Shown here piece by piece: positions 21,079 through 36,000 of a stretch of 64,000 bases of DNA. The DNA comes from Vitis vinifera. Lineage: Eukaryota > Streptophyta > Magnoliopsida > Vitales > Vitaceae. The position numbers and the translations under genes were made by a program. The stretch is from assembly GCF_030704535.1 (NCBI RefSeq), contig NC_081807.1, forward strand, positions 5,993,001-6,057,000, in the 5' to 3' direction. The notes under the pieces were generated by a model. It saw only the letters and a list, made by a program, of their open reading frames with translations. It was not told the DNA's origin and made no database searches. Each line of letters begins with the position of its first letter. Position 1 is the stretch's first letter.

Positions 21079-24000
21079 ATGGCTTCCTTCTCAATCTCCA
21101 CCAGCCTCTCTCCTTCACACTCACTCTCAAAACGATCACCTCTGTCACCTGCTTACTCTCGTCCTTGGGTCCCATCTCACCCTCGTCTTAACTCCTCTAC
21201 TTGGAGGTTCAGACCTCCGAAATTGAACGCCCGACTCGAAAACAAGCCCGGAGACCCACCCTCCACCCCGCGAGAGGCCCAATCCTTGTCTGACAAACAG
21301 CTTCAGGTTCTTCGTCTTCCCTTTGCTTCCAAATTCTCTCAGTTTTGATTTGTTTCTGTGAATTTATGAGCACTCTGCTTGGTTGCTGAGAAAATGGAGG
21401 AAAGTGGAATGCTGAAAATGATGAAAATTTGAGATTCGGGATTTTGTTATTTTGTTTTATTTTTTGCCTCTTCTCATCAACAAGACGGTGTGAAATTTAC
21501 ATTGGTTAGTTGGAGTCTGCAACTGATTGCTGGAACATGTTTGGTTAGTTGGTTGATGAAATGAGTGTAGCTGCATATAATTATCATGAAGGATCACTGT
21601 TGTGGGGTTTTCTATTGCGGATGAGTTTCGAGTTTGTCAATGATGAAAATTTGTTTCTACACGGATTGCTCGTTAGCTGCTGCTGGGCATTGGGATTCAA
21701 GAGTCCCCAATTTGTCTTTTGAACGAGCTCCGACTGTTTGCAAAATTGTCATTTAAGCATATGTAGTTATTGATAGGATTGAAATTTTTATTCAGAACGG
21801 TGAAATATCATGAATCATGTCTCATTTGAAAATTTTGGGTGATGCTTATTATTACTTCAAGCTTCTCAGTTTTTCTTCCATGATATTTCCCAATTCCCAA
21901 TTTTCTACTGTGTGTTAAGGCTAGTAGTGAACCTGTATTAAGTTGTTGAAACAGCCAGGACACTCGTTGCTTCTATGTTGGAGTTGTTAGTAATATGTTA
22001 GAAGATTGGTTAGTACTCTGTTGGAAGATTAGTTGGTAATAAACTCTATTCAAGCCATCTAATATACAGCTAATAAACTGTAATGAAAATCACTTCTGTA
22101 GAGAAGAATCTTCCTCATTTTCTTTAGATTCTTGAGATGGAATCCGAGCCAAACTCTCCTGAAAATGAAATTTCTTTAGTTTTCGTTGTGGCAACCTCTT
22201 TGTCTTCCTCCAGATTTCTACATGTGTCTTTTACTCACTGTCTTACTTTGAAATTAGATAACAACGATTTCATCATATGGTGTAAACAAATTCTTGCTAC
22301 TGTTCGTGGTCACAAGCTTCAACACTTCCTTCTTGCCATGAAAACACCTCCATTGAAGTTCTTGGAGCTAGGAGATGAAGCGGTAGACAAGATTAATCCA
22401 GATTTCTTGGATTGGGAATAACAGGATCAATTGACTGTGTCATGGACCCATGGTCGCTCTCCTCAATGTCAGAAGGAATTCTTCCTTGAATAGTGAATTG
22501 TGATACCTCAGCTCAGATCTGGAGTACTCTAGAGGTATATTTCTCTTCTCAAATTCGAGCTAAAGCCACTCAATTTAAGAGACAACTGCAAGACACAAAG
22601 AAAGCCTCTTTGTCCATTAATGATTACCTCTAAAAAAAATTAGGGGTTTTGTTGATTTACTTTATCTAATTGTAAGACCACATTGATGCAGCCTCCGACG
22701 GTTTGCCTTTTGAGTATGATGCTTTTATAGTGTCACTGAATTGTTCTATTGACCCGTATGGTGTTCATGAAATTGAATCTCTTCTCTTGACACAAGAAAC
22801 TTGAACTGAGAAAAATAACAAGGTTCTTGATTCAGCTAATCCTAGTGTAAATCTTGTCATGGGCTCTATGCAAGATGCACCACAAGGGAAGAAAAAGTAT
22901 TACGATCTTGGAAATAATGAAAACTATGGTCAAGGATATGGTTAAACTTCCAATCTTCCTGGGCAAGGAAATTTTCTTGGATTTCTCAATAATAAAGGAG
23001 GTTTTAGTAATAGAGGAAGAGGTTGTTTTGGTGGTTCTAATGGTCATGGAGGATATTGGAATAATAACACCACAATGTTAACTTTGTGGTTGGATAGGAC
23101 ATGTTGTGATGCAATGCAACTATCGGTTTGATCAATCTTTCCAAGGACCCAATAATCACAAATGCCAACAATGCTTACAACTCTAGAAACCATGTATGAT
23201 AACAATTGATATCCAGATTCTAGAGTGGTGAATCAGATCATTGCAGATGTTGGAAACCTAACGATTGAAACAAGATTCTTTGGGATAGATCAAGTTTATA
23301 TGTGCAATGGTAAGGGGTTTATCGGTTAAGTATGTTGGTCAGTCCATGCTTACTTCTCCTTACCTTTCTTCCAAAACTCTTTCTTTAAAACATTTGCTAC
23401 ATGTTCCTTATATAACAAAAGATCTACTTAGTGTCTCAAAATTTGCAAAAGACAACATTGTCTTCTTTGAATTTCACCCCTCTTCATGTTTTGTCAAGGA
23501 CCGGGTCACCAAAACAACTTTGTTGGAAGGGATACTTAAAGGTGGGCTGTATGTGTTTGATCACACTCAAATTGATTTAAGAAGTCAGTTGCAGCCTAAT
23601 TCTTTTGGATTTGCCTCAGCAAAAGTTGTTGGAAAATCACAAGAGTCAAAACACTTTGTTTTACTTCCTCTGTTTTTGTACCGGTCTCTTATTCAAAGTC
23701 TATACTAATTTCCTCTTCTGTTTCAACCTATAGTCGTTGGATGGATTAAGCCACCCTTTTGAGAAAGTTGTAAGATCCATTGTTTCTAAATGTAATCCTT
23801 CCACAATCAATAAACATGGCTCTACCTTTTGTTTTTCTAGTTGTTTGGGCAAAATTCATAACTTTTCTTTTCTCTAGTTCAAAATACACGAAACCGCTCT
23901 AGTTAGTGCATTCAGACCTATAGGCCATCACCATCCTTCTCATCAAGTGGTTATTGTCATTATATACACTTTGTTGGAGCCTTCTCATGTTTTACTAGGA

Positions 24001-27000
24001 TTTATATGCTTAGAAAGAAGTTTGATGCACTTCAAACTTTCATCAACTTTAAAAATCAAGTAAAACTTCAACTTGGTCATAAAATAAAGTCCATTAAAAC
24101 ATTTTGGGGTGGAGGGTATAGGGCATCACTAATTTTCTTCTTTTCTCATGGTATCATTCACAAAAACTCTTGCTCTCATACTTACGAGCAGAATGGTTCG
24201 TAACTCAAAGAAAACATCATCACATAATGGAAAATGGTTTTACTCTTCTTGCACATGCATCAATGCCTTAAAACTATTGGGATGAGTTTTTTTGAACATT
24301 TATCTTTCTCATAAACAGATTGCCCATGCCTGTTCTTCATAAAAAGTTTCCACTTGAAGTTCTATTTCATGTCTCACCAGACTATTCACAACTTAGAGTT
24401 TTTGGTTGTGCTTGCTTTCTAAATATCAAACCTTATAATTAGCATAAGGTGCAGTTTAATTCCGCTCCTTGTTCCTTCCTTGGTGATAGCTTGAATCATA
24501 AAGGTTACAAGTGTCTTGATACTAGTGGTTGAATTTTCATATCCTGGGATGTCATCTTCAATGAGCATTCTTCCCCTTTTGCCCCACAATGTTCTGCACA
24601 AGTTAAACCTTTAGAAGTTCGAATTGACGATAATTTTCTTTCTTTCATACATGTCATTTCTCCCTCACATCCTTGTACTTGTACCAATGCTCCTACCCCT
24701 GTTATTTCATAACAAACTCTTTTGTCAAACACTACTAGTAATTCAGTTCCAAATAGTGATTCAATCTCAGCCTTTCCACATTCTGCTCATACTCCAAATC
24801 AGTCTCTAAATAGGTCTCATGGTTTATCCATTCTTGAAGAAAACACCACTAACCAAGATGCTGAATTATTAGATTCTGCAATTGTCCTAATGTCAACCAG
24901 GTTACATATTCCAAACAGACATTTAATGACAACTAGACCAAAGAATGGAATTTTTAAGCCTACAGTTTTTGTTGCTCATAAAGAACCTGATTCTGTTGAA
25001 GAAGCTTTGCAGCTTGATCATTGGGAGCAAGCTATAACAAATGAATTTCTAGCATTATTAAGAAACAACACTTGGTCTCTTGTACCTCTACCTCAAGGGA
25101 GGAAGGCCAAAGGGTGCAAATGGGTTTTCAAAGTTAAGGAAAACCTTGATGGAACAATAAGCAAGTATAAAGTAAGACTTGTTGCCAAGGGATTTCATCA
25201 GGCAGTTAGATTCGACTTTAATGTGACTTTTAGCCCTGTTGTGAAACCTATAACCATTCAAGTGGTACTCACAACGGTATTGACTAGAGGGTGGACAATC
25301 AGACAACTAGACCTCAACAATGCTTTCCTTAATGGTCACTTGCAAGAGGAGGTTTATATGGAAAAACCAACTGGTTTTAAAGATCCAAAAGCACCTCAGT
25401 TAGTTTGTAAGCTTCATAAGTCTCCCTATGTCTTAAACAAGCCCCAATGCCCTGGTTTCAGAAGCTGTACAATGTTGTTATTGGTTTTAGTTTTCCAATC
25501 AGCCAAGTCAAATCAATAACTCTTCATTCGGATAACTTCTCAACATTGTACATCCGTTTTGGTGTATGTAGATGATATTCTCATTTCTGGAAGCAATACT
25601 AAAAGTGGTGCAGGAATTGATAACTAGCTTAAATCGTAAGTTTGCCTTAAAGGATCTTGGTGTTGTAGATTACTTCTTAGGCATCCAAGCGAAACACATT
25701 GCAGAGGGACTTCACCTTTCATAGACAAAGTGTATTACTGATCTGTTATGCCAAGCTAAGATGCAATATGCTAAAGCAGTCAATGCTCCAATGACAACTG
25801 GACTTCAACTTACAACATATGGAAGTGACCTTGTAGAAAGTGCATAGATGTACAGAAGTGTAGTCGAAGCCTTGCAATATGTTGTCATTACAAGACTTGA
25901 AATTGCTTTTAGTGGTAATGAGGTGTCCCATTTCTTGCATGCCTTTAAATTGTAGCATATGCATACAAGAACATTTGACCTCATGTCAACTGTTATACCC
26001 TTCTGTAATTATTGAACACCAATGAGGAAAAGGAGATTAAAAGACCATATCACTTAAAATATGGCACATCCTAACATTCAAATATTAGAAATAAATCATA
26101 TAATTTTAGAGCATTGATGTTCCTGTAATACAGTTTGCTTCTTTTCTGATGGTAGTTGCTTACCTTTTGGAATGTGATCAGGAACTGACACCATCATCTG
26201 GATCATGTGATCCCCTATGTTCTGTTGATGAAACAAGCTCACAAGATTTTGAAGCCACATACCAGCCAAAGACCGATTTGCTGAAAGCTCTTGCAATTCT
26301 TGCAGCAGCTACAACAGGGGCAGTTGCAATTAATCAGTCGTGGGTTGCTGCTAATCAGGTCCATTTTCATCTTGTTGTCTGATTCTTTTGATGGTTTTCT
26401 TGTTTGCTTACATGCCTTTGTTAAAAAAAGTTCATACGAATAAAGGGGCATTACAAAACAAATCAGTTCTCATGATATAGGATGCTGCTATGGCATTGCT
26501 ATTTGGAGTGGGATATGCTGGAATAATTTTTGAAGAATCTCTAGCCTTTAACAAAAGTGGAGTGGGGTTATTGATGGCTGTGAGCTTATGGGTTATAAGA
26601 AGCATTGGGGTAAGATTCATTTTTGCTTCTTGAGATTATTAGTGATATTTCTTTTAGCTGTAATTTAATATTTGATTCCTTCTCCATTTGCCTGTATGGA
26701 TATGAAAGGTATCATATATCAATTTAGGCTGAACAACAAACTTGAATTTATTTGGAGCATTCTTTTATGATCTATCAAGTAGATGTCTTAGTCATGGTAA
26801 TGTGTTCGCCACAGAATTTATTTTCAATGCCTCTGTCTTGGTGTAAATGAAAATAGAAATCAGCAGATCAAGAAAGAGATGACTGAATCATAATAACCTT
26901 CTAAGGTTCTATTCCTGTCTTAGAACAAATATGAATTATATATCCCTGCTGTGCTAGAATTTAATGAGCTTCTATTCTTATTTTGGGATCTTTGTCGTAT

Positions 27001-30000
27001 TTTATTTTGCTATAGGCAGCCTGTTATGGCTGATGGGATTAGTGACTTAAGTCACTAATTGTCTCTTAATGGTGATTACCAATCCTAACAAGTAGGGGTT
27101 GCCTAATTTTCATGAATTACATCTGATTTTAGCATGAGGAAGTTTGAACAAACTTACAAAAGGATGGTTGATAGTTTATTGCTTATGATGGAGTCACAAA
27201 TTTGGTGGTTAATGAAACCAACTATTAACTTGTTGATATATTATATAAGTGGATGCTGGCACATTGTTGTTGTTGCTAGATCTACAATAGTTTATATGTG
27301 TTTGGATTTTGGTGTTGGTATTTGCTCTTGTTATAAAATTATTATCTACTGTGGATGAAGATAGCCTAGTTGCAGGCTATCACTATTTCCTTCTTATATA
27401 AAATCTATCTTGTGAATGCCTCTTCTTAACTGCACCACTGCAGTTATTTCCATTGGATCAATATATCCATTGAATTTTCATTAATTTAAATTTTGCACAT
27501 TGAGTCTTACTTTTTATGTGTTAATGCTTGTTTCTGTCTTTGTTTGTAGGCACCTTCAACTGATATAGCTGTTTCAGAGCTAACTCATGCATCTGCTGAA
27601 GTTAGTGAAATAGTGTTTTTCTTGCTTGGTGCAATGACCATTGTTGAGATTGTTGATGCTCATCAAGGGTTTAAGCTGGTTACTGACAATATAACAACTC
27701 GCAAGCCACAAACTCTACTTTGGGTGGTGAGTGCTTTATTTCATGGCAACAATGTTTCTTTTGAACTTCAGATATTTTAACCTTATTCTTGGACATTAAT
27801 GTTGACATGGTATTTTTGATGTTTTTTATCAGTCTCGTATCAAAACATACAGCAATTTTTTCCTTTTTCAGTAGGTTTTATTCAAAGTATAGTTCTCATG
27901 GGCTGGTCTTTTAATTCTATACTTGGCAATATTGACACTAGTTTGTTTTCTTTTTTTCTTTTTCTTGGAGTGGTTAGCCTCCAAGTAGGGCTTGTTTCGT
28001 TATGATTGTTTTTTGAGGGTTGGTAGCTTTGTATACTTCCTGTATGCCTTGAGGCTATTGGCCGTTTTATATATATCATTTGCTTATCAAAAAAATATTG
28101 ACACTAGTTTGTTTCATCATGTCAACATATGCACAAAGATCCAACTTATTACCTTTTGATAACAAGATCCTACCAAGTATTTGGAAGGTGCATGTTTGTG
28201 TGTATATCTATACATACACACTATAATTTCTAGTATATGACTTTTATTATTTCTTTTTTCCTAGCTTCATACCTTTCTGATTTTCTTGAGTAACCCCAAT
28301 AACTTGGTACCTGCCTATAGGATGGTGCTACATACACCATGGCAATTAGTGATTGCAAATGACAAAAAATGGTCAACATGCATTAAATGCAGAAGTTTTT
28401 GGCACCCAATCACTAATTGCTGCCTAGCAAGGTGGAAAAAAAATGTGACAAAAGTGATGGTGCAAGTAGTATTTTCTCTATCTACATATGCAATATATGA
28501 TAGTGAGCAAGCCCAATTGCACTTGACTTCTTACTTCTTGCTCTTAAAATGAGGAATATCTAAGAATATATATGGATAGGAAGAAGTAAAGAATTGAGTT
28601 AGTGATGTATTTTTTTTTAATTACAAAAATGATGGTTTCTTAATATTTGGCCCTTTGCTTCACATGGGAAATAAAGTTTTGTGGGGGAAAAAAATCTTTC
28701 TTACAGTGATTTCTGTAGTTCATAATCTACCAAAACTAGATGGGTTTTAAAATAGAGAAATTTTGCAAATGTTTAGACTTAAGTAATTTTGCAATGTTTA
28801 GACTCAAGTTCAAATGGTGTTAAGAAGTTGAAAAAAAATAGAAGAAATTATGGAGAAATATAATTATAATTCCAAATTTGAGTTAAAAAATTTTGGAAAT
28901 TGGTATAAGTAATTTTTAATTTCAAAAGATTGTAAGTATTTCTGCCAAACCATGTTAAATAAGATTTGGTCTATTTCACCAAAATTTTAGAAATACATAC
29001 AGGTTAGTTTGGGTCTCCATAAATGGTTGAATTTCAATAAGCTTCCACCTTGTTCCATCCCTCTAAGAAAAAACTTCTGGCTTTGACCCTGCTTGTACCA
29101 GTTTATTTTTATTACAATGATGTGAGATGTCATCCATTCTTGGAGTCAGCAATTTGTTTTAGTGGGTATCAATGGGAGCTCAGTAAGATAGATTGACCCT
29201 AAAGTCTCTCTGGACATATCATCAAACAATATTCTAACAACAAAGTTTGTATGGGCAAATACCAAGCTAAAAGCTACCTATTGAATCCTAAAAAACCTAA
29301 ACGACTTCTTGGAAAAATTGGATAATAATCTTTGTTCCAAAATTCCTGAATTAATAATTTCTTGTAGACAATAGTTGGTTAATTCTGAAAATTTTTCATT
29401 CTCTCCTATGGAATTTCAATATTTTATTGCATTGTAGCTTTCTATTGATTATAATAATAGATGGGACACTATGGAACTCAATACAGAATCCCAATATTCC
29501 AAGTTTTTATGATAATTTTTGAAAAGAGAGAAAGATTTCTGAATAGTACTTGTATATTCACTGGGTATATTTGCAACCTATTTATTATGTTTTACAATGA
29601 GAAAAGGAAAAAGAAATTAATCTATTCTAGGCCTAAAATTACTCCTCTAAATCAGTTGCTAATTTGAGGAAATAAATCAGTTACTTAATCGATCTCTAAT
29701 TACAAGAAATAAATCAGGAAATAAGTCAAGTCAATTGTATAGTAAAGAAAAAAACAAATTTCAATCAAATCCCTACCTGTTTAGGTTGTATAATTTGGCA
29801 ATTACTGCACTGATTTCCAACACTTCTAAATCTGGTAAGTAAATGTTCTTCCCCTAGCTTGTTTGTGATAAATTGGAATGGTTGAGCTGTAAGTCCCCTG
29901 AGTATTATGTCAGCTAATTGTTTTTATTTTTTATTTTTTAAAAGGATATATGGGGGGTGCATACTTTGATGAATTGATGATAAACTTCAATGTGCTTAAT

Positions 30001-33000
30001 TTGCTCATGTTGAACTGGATTGTGGGCTATATTGATGGGCAACTTTTTATCACAATAGAGCTTCATAAAACTTTCCTAGCTTATTCTAAGGTCACTAATT
30101 GTTTTTTTTTTTTAAAAGGATATATGGGGGGTGCATACTTTGATGAATTGATGATAAACTTCAACGTGCTTAATTTGCTCATGTTGAACTGGATTGTGGG
30201 CTATATTGATGGGCAACTTTTTATCACAATAGAGCTTCATAAAACTTTCCTAGCTTGTTCTAAGGTCACTAAGAAAATTTTTTATGCAAAGAAGCTCACA
30301 TAGTCCTTGCATTTTGAAATTCTACTTCAAGACTCAGACTTAGCAACCACGGATTGTTTCTTACTGTTCCAAGTTACCAAATTCCCTCCCAAAAAAGGTA
30401 TAATAGCCAGATGTTGAGCTCCTGTTAGTGGCTGATGTATAAACCTCCAGTGTCAACCTTCCAGTTTTCTGAAGCAAAATACCACTGCCAGAAGTTAAAC
30501 TTCAAGTATCTAAGTATCTGAGTAATATCCTACATGTGTATCTCCTAACAATTGTGCATAAATTGGCTTCCAACACTCATAGCTTATGCTATATCATATA
30601 TAGTACGTGATAGGAAATTAATTTACCTACCAAGTGTTGATACCTCTCTCTCTCAATTGGATGACTCTCCAGTCCCTCATCGAGTTTGTGACCTGTCTCA
30701 ATGGGTGTATCTGTGGCCCACACCCTAACAACTTGGTTTCTCTAAGGAGATCTAAAATATACTTTTGCTGTAAAATCAATAATTCCTCTTTTAACTGGGC
30801 AACTTCAATCCCTAGAAAGTATTGAAGCCATCCTTAGTGTTTGGTTGCAAACTCTTTTTCCAACTTCTTTTTTGATCTCTCCATTTCTTCTAAATAACCT
30901 CCTTTCTCAATAATGTTATCAACATATACCATGAGTGTAGTTATTTTCTTATTCCCAAAGTATTTAACAAATAATGTATGATCCCTTTGCCTCTGAATAT
31001 AATTCATGTTCTCTATTTCCTTAACAAATCAAGCTTTAGGGCACTATGTAAACCCACATGGAGCCTTCTTCAATTGATAGACCTTATTCCCCTTTAAATT
31101 TTGGTGTCTCCATATGAACCTCCTCCTCTAAATCCCCATGGAGGAATGCATTCTTTATATCAAACTGCTATAAGGGCAGACCAACGTTAGTACCAAGGAA
31201 TAACAATATATGAATAACATTCATCTTTGCCATTAGAGCAAAGGTTTCTTGGTAGTTTATTCCATAAGTTTAAGTATACCCAAGAGCTATCAATCTTGCT
31301 TTATACCTCTCAAGTGTCCCATTTGCCCTATATTTTATTGTAAACACTTACTTAAACCTAACTTGTATCTTGCTAACATGAAGATCCATAATCTCCTAGG
31401 TATTATTTTATTTTATTTTCAAAGAACTCATCTCTTCTTGCATTGCCTTTCTGCAATTCCCATTCTGTAACGACTCTTGAATAGTTTTGGGCATATAAAT
31501 GGAGTTAAGTTTGGTAACCAATGTTCCATTAGATGCAGAAATATTATCAAAAAACAAAGTTGGCCAAAGGGTGTTAAATACAATTTCTCTTGCCATTCTT
31601 AATGGTAATAGGTAAATCAAGATCGTGCAACATATTGGAATTAGATTCAAGTTTAGTTTCAGTACTTTCTTCCCAGTTATTAATTGGAGTAGCACCCTAA
31701 GGTTCAGGAGTAGAGTATATTCTCTTAGAGTACACCTTACTGTAGCATATCTCTTCCTCTCTCTTCCTTGGACTATAGAATCTGGAATAACGGACTTAGG
31801 AACCACAGGTTCAGAGCTTGTGGGCTTGGGTGAATCTTGAGGATGACTTGAGGAATGAATTGGAGAGCCCGGATTTTTGTTGAAATATTCACTGGCATTA
31901 TCGGGTATTAAAGTCCGGATTTTTGAGTTAATTTTGGTGCTTACCATTTCATGGAAAACAGGAAATATAATACTAGCATTCGACTTTCGTTTTATAAGGT
32001 AGACCGAGTAACTCTTGTACAATCATCAATAAAAGACATAAACCACTTTGCTCCAAAAACACTTTGGACTTTTGTGGGTCCTCAAACATTCTTATGAATT
32101 AAATTGACAGGAATATTAATTTTTTATTATTCATAGGAAAAGACCCTCGATAGGCTTGATGGCACTTAGCAAGTTCATATATGTCACAACGGAAATTTTG
32201 AATCTCTTTGAAACATAATAGGAAACATTTTCTTTGATAACCTAAATGGTGGATGACCAAGGTGAAGATGGGGTAACTAAACTTCAGTTTTATTAGACCT
32301 GGAACTTTCGAATAAATAGGAGAGAGGACTTGAGCATGTTGTTCCACTTTCACCTTCACAGAGGTGCAACCCATTCTTCTCTCTAGTATGCTCAATCATA
32401 TTCATTGTATGAAATTCCTAAAGACACCTAAAAAGTGAGAAATTCATAGAACATTCAGATTTTTGGTGATTTTAGAAAGGGATAACAAGTTAACAGAAAG
32501 CTTTGGAACATGCAAAACATTTTCAATGATGAATCTTTAGTCAAAGAGATATTTCCTTGACTAGTTGTAGTAATTGACTCGACCTTTACCCTGTGTAAGT
32601 ATATAAAACCAATGTTTTCTTTACATAATAGTCTTGATCGGTCAAAACTAGAGAAAAGGCTACTATAATCAGTAATAAGCCGGGTTGTCATCCTTGGGAT
32701 TCAACCTAAACATGATTTGATTATTCTAATGCTTATGTTATATTGATTAAGTGTTGCTAAGATCTAAATGAACTAATCTAACAATAAAAATTGGAACTTT
32801 CTGAATTAAACTAAACAAAGAGATTTAGTAATAATGAAAAGATGCAAATAAAAATAAAATATCCAGAGACAATCTTGCTCTTAAATTCGTATCTCAAGTG
32901 GAGTAGGATCTCAGTTTTCTAAAAATAGTTGCACTCTTTTGAATTTGAATCTCAAAACCATTGAAAAGCTTAATAATCTCAAGACCTTTTTGAGGGGTTT

Positions 33001-36000
33001 GCACATAATTGATGAAATTGGTCATCAATGAATCAAACCTCCAGGGTAAGCATTCACTGAGCCTAATAAGCATAAAATATGCTTTATCTTGATAGATTTG
33101 TAAAGAATTTTTATCCTGAAAAAGTTAAGAATTCTGAATCTAGGAATAGGGAAGTTCTCCTCTATAAAGCCCTAATAACAATATATATATAATAACACAA
33201 TACTAGCAGAAAATCCTGGAGAAACAATCCTTGGAAGGAAATAACACAAAACAATCTGACATCAGATTGAAATCGACATTGGAATGGCCTTAGCATCCGA
33301 ATTTTGACATCAGGTTCTAATTTCTAGGTGGTGCCAGTTCATTATCGAAATCTAGATGCACAACCAATAGACAAACTGAAACTATTGCCAAAGAAGATAT
33401 AAAGGAGTCTGCCATCAGAAATGGTGTCGGTTTAATCCGATACAAGACCAACATTGGAACACTATACAAGCCTTACCCATTAAAACAATGACAACTCCAG
33501 CTGCTATCAGTTTAGTGTCAGTTTCTTGTCTCTGTTGTCGAAATGGATTCTCCTTCATATTCAACTTCCTATGCAAAATTCTTGCTCTCACAGGTCCCAA
33601 TCCACTTAAACTTCCTTTGTAAATCAAAGTCTCCTTCAATTTGTGCACAAATTTGGATTTTGCAGCTTGATATTTGAAGTCTCAACTGACATCGGATTTT
33701 TGTCAGTTTCCTTGATAAATATTCTCTAGCTTCTGCCAATAATTCCTCACCATCAGTTTGCAAACTGATAATGGACCGTGGTGTTTGATTCAATTCCATA
33801 GAAAGAACTGAGAGTGAACATCCTTGAGTATGCTTTTGGAATTTTTGACATTGTCTCTTTTGTTATTGATTCATTTTGAGATCGTGCATCAGGCTTCAAA
33901 TCTGCACTGTTCATTGCACTGGAGCCTTATCAAAATTTTGTGCATGCTTCTTTCCATTATCAAACTTCTATTGTATAGCCTCACTGTTTGAAACGGTATT
34001 GGAATGAAGTTGCCAATCCAATTGAATTGGCCAAACCAACAACAACCTTCCTTCATCTTTTCCATGCCCTTTTGTTGTCCAATTGCATCTCTAATCCTTC
34101 CATTGCTTCTTCACCTTGGTTCCATCAACATAAGATTTTTACATTGCCTTGAAACTTGTATATTTTTCACCTTTTACTATCTTTTCACTTCATTCTTCAC
34201 TAGATTTGAACTTTAGTCCTCAAATAGGGCTTAACATACATGTAAGTTAAAAAATACTGATTAACACTCAAATTATATTTAAAATCCTTGTTTTAAGGAT
34301 GGGAAAACATCAGTTTTTGAGTGTTAAACAGTAACAAACGTTCCATCTGCTATTTTATTTTTTTGATTTCTTAGGCATGAGCTGTGGGTAAGGAAGCAAC
34401 TTGAAAAATTGGTCATATGGTCCAAGCTCTTGAATCGATGTCCTAAAGGCTTGAAAACTGTTCTTTTAAGACATATAGGGCAAGAGAAAAGTTAACTGTC
34501 TGAACAAAACATGTTGTCCCCTTTGGCTTCTCATGTTGTGACAAGAATTGTTTCAATTTTTCAATATATTCTGTATTCAATGATCCTTCTCAGCTACCAT
34601 TTTTGTTTGTGGGTTTTTCATCAATGTTGGCCAGATTATTTTGTGGTTTATACCCTTGGTTTCCTCCTTGGCCTCCATTTCCTCTTCTAAAAACATTTGA
34701 AGGCTTTCCATGGAGTTGTCAACATGACTCTCAGGTATGTCTCAGCTTTTGGTAGTGAGTACACCACTGACAATCAATTGACCTTCTACCTTCATTCCTT
34801 CCTAGGTTTGTGGCTGAGACAATAGTAGTAGTACCAATGGTGGGTTAATAGTGATGATAACAAAGTTTTTTAGTTGGGTAGTGATTAATATGCAGCCATT
34901 CAAAAAGTTCCGATCTAGCATAACGCCTCTTCATCCTTCTTCCCCTCTAACAGTTGCAAAAGCTTCCCTTAAGGAAGAAAGAATCTTTTTACCAAGAATT
35001 TGAACTCTGATATGAACAAAATCGTTATGTAATCCAATCAAGGATAAAAAACGCTCTTTTTTTCAATAAATTCTTGATACATCATTGCATCTTTACCACA
35101 TTTCATTTTTAAATATTAATCTAATTCAAGCCACAACCCTCATAACATTGTAGTTTTGAAGCACTAAAAGATGACCTTATTTGGTTTTATGAATTCTAGT
35201 CTTGAGTTCATCAATTTGAGTAACATCTCCAACCTTTGAATAAGTTTGACAGGTGAACTCCCAAATCTCCCTTGTTGTAGAGATGAACATACAAGTTTTG
35301 TTGATCTTTGGTTACATTGAGTTCTATGACTAAGACATTAATTGAGACTCCTCTTCATCCTGGCCATTGAATTTCAAGCCTCCCTTACTCATCTCTAGCC
35401 CGAGTAAATGACTCAGTTTCCTTTTTTTTTCATTTCAGGCATGTTTTTGCCAACTATGACCATTCTAGGTAATTGCCTCAATTCAGTTTAAATGTGGGTC
35501 AAGTACTCCGAAATTCTCCTGGGGTCAAAGTTGGATTTTGAGTATTTATGGTTGTTTGGGTAATAGTGGAAGAGACATAAGATTCTATCATCTTAGGTTG
35601 ATTGCATATAAGAGGAGATTATTATAATGGGGGGTGACACACACCATAAAAAAAGGATATAGAAAAATGGGTTCTGAACCAACCATGACAATGAAGGCCA
35701 AAAGGAGACACTAACAATTCCTGCAATTAGGTTGGAAAAAAATTGAAACTAACACTGGCAATTGGAATCGGTAAATGGAAGAAAAAAAAAAAAGTTATTG
35801 GGCACAAGACTTTGCTACCATGAAAATAGAGAATGATCTCTGGATAATACTGGTATTCATTGATAATAGTTACAGCCTATTTACAATGTTTTATAGTGTG
35901 AAAAGGAAAGGGAAAAGAAATTACTCTATACTAGGCATAGAATTACTCCACTAAATCAGTTACTAATTACAGAAAAAGCAGGTACTTAATCATTTCCTAA

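Noticed and set aside
22137-22421. Apparent host gene starting MESEPNSPENE
   Set aside because: Overlaps a degenerate retrotransposon primer-binding site and encodes a UBN2-type gag.
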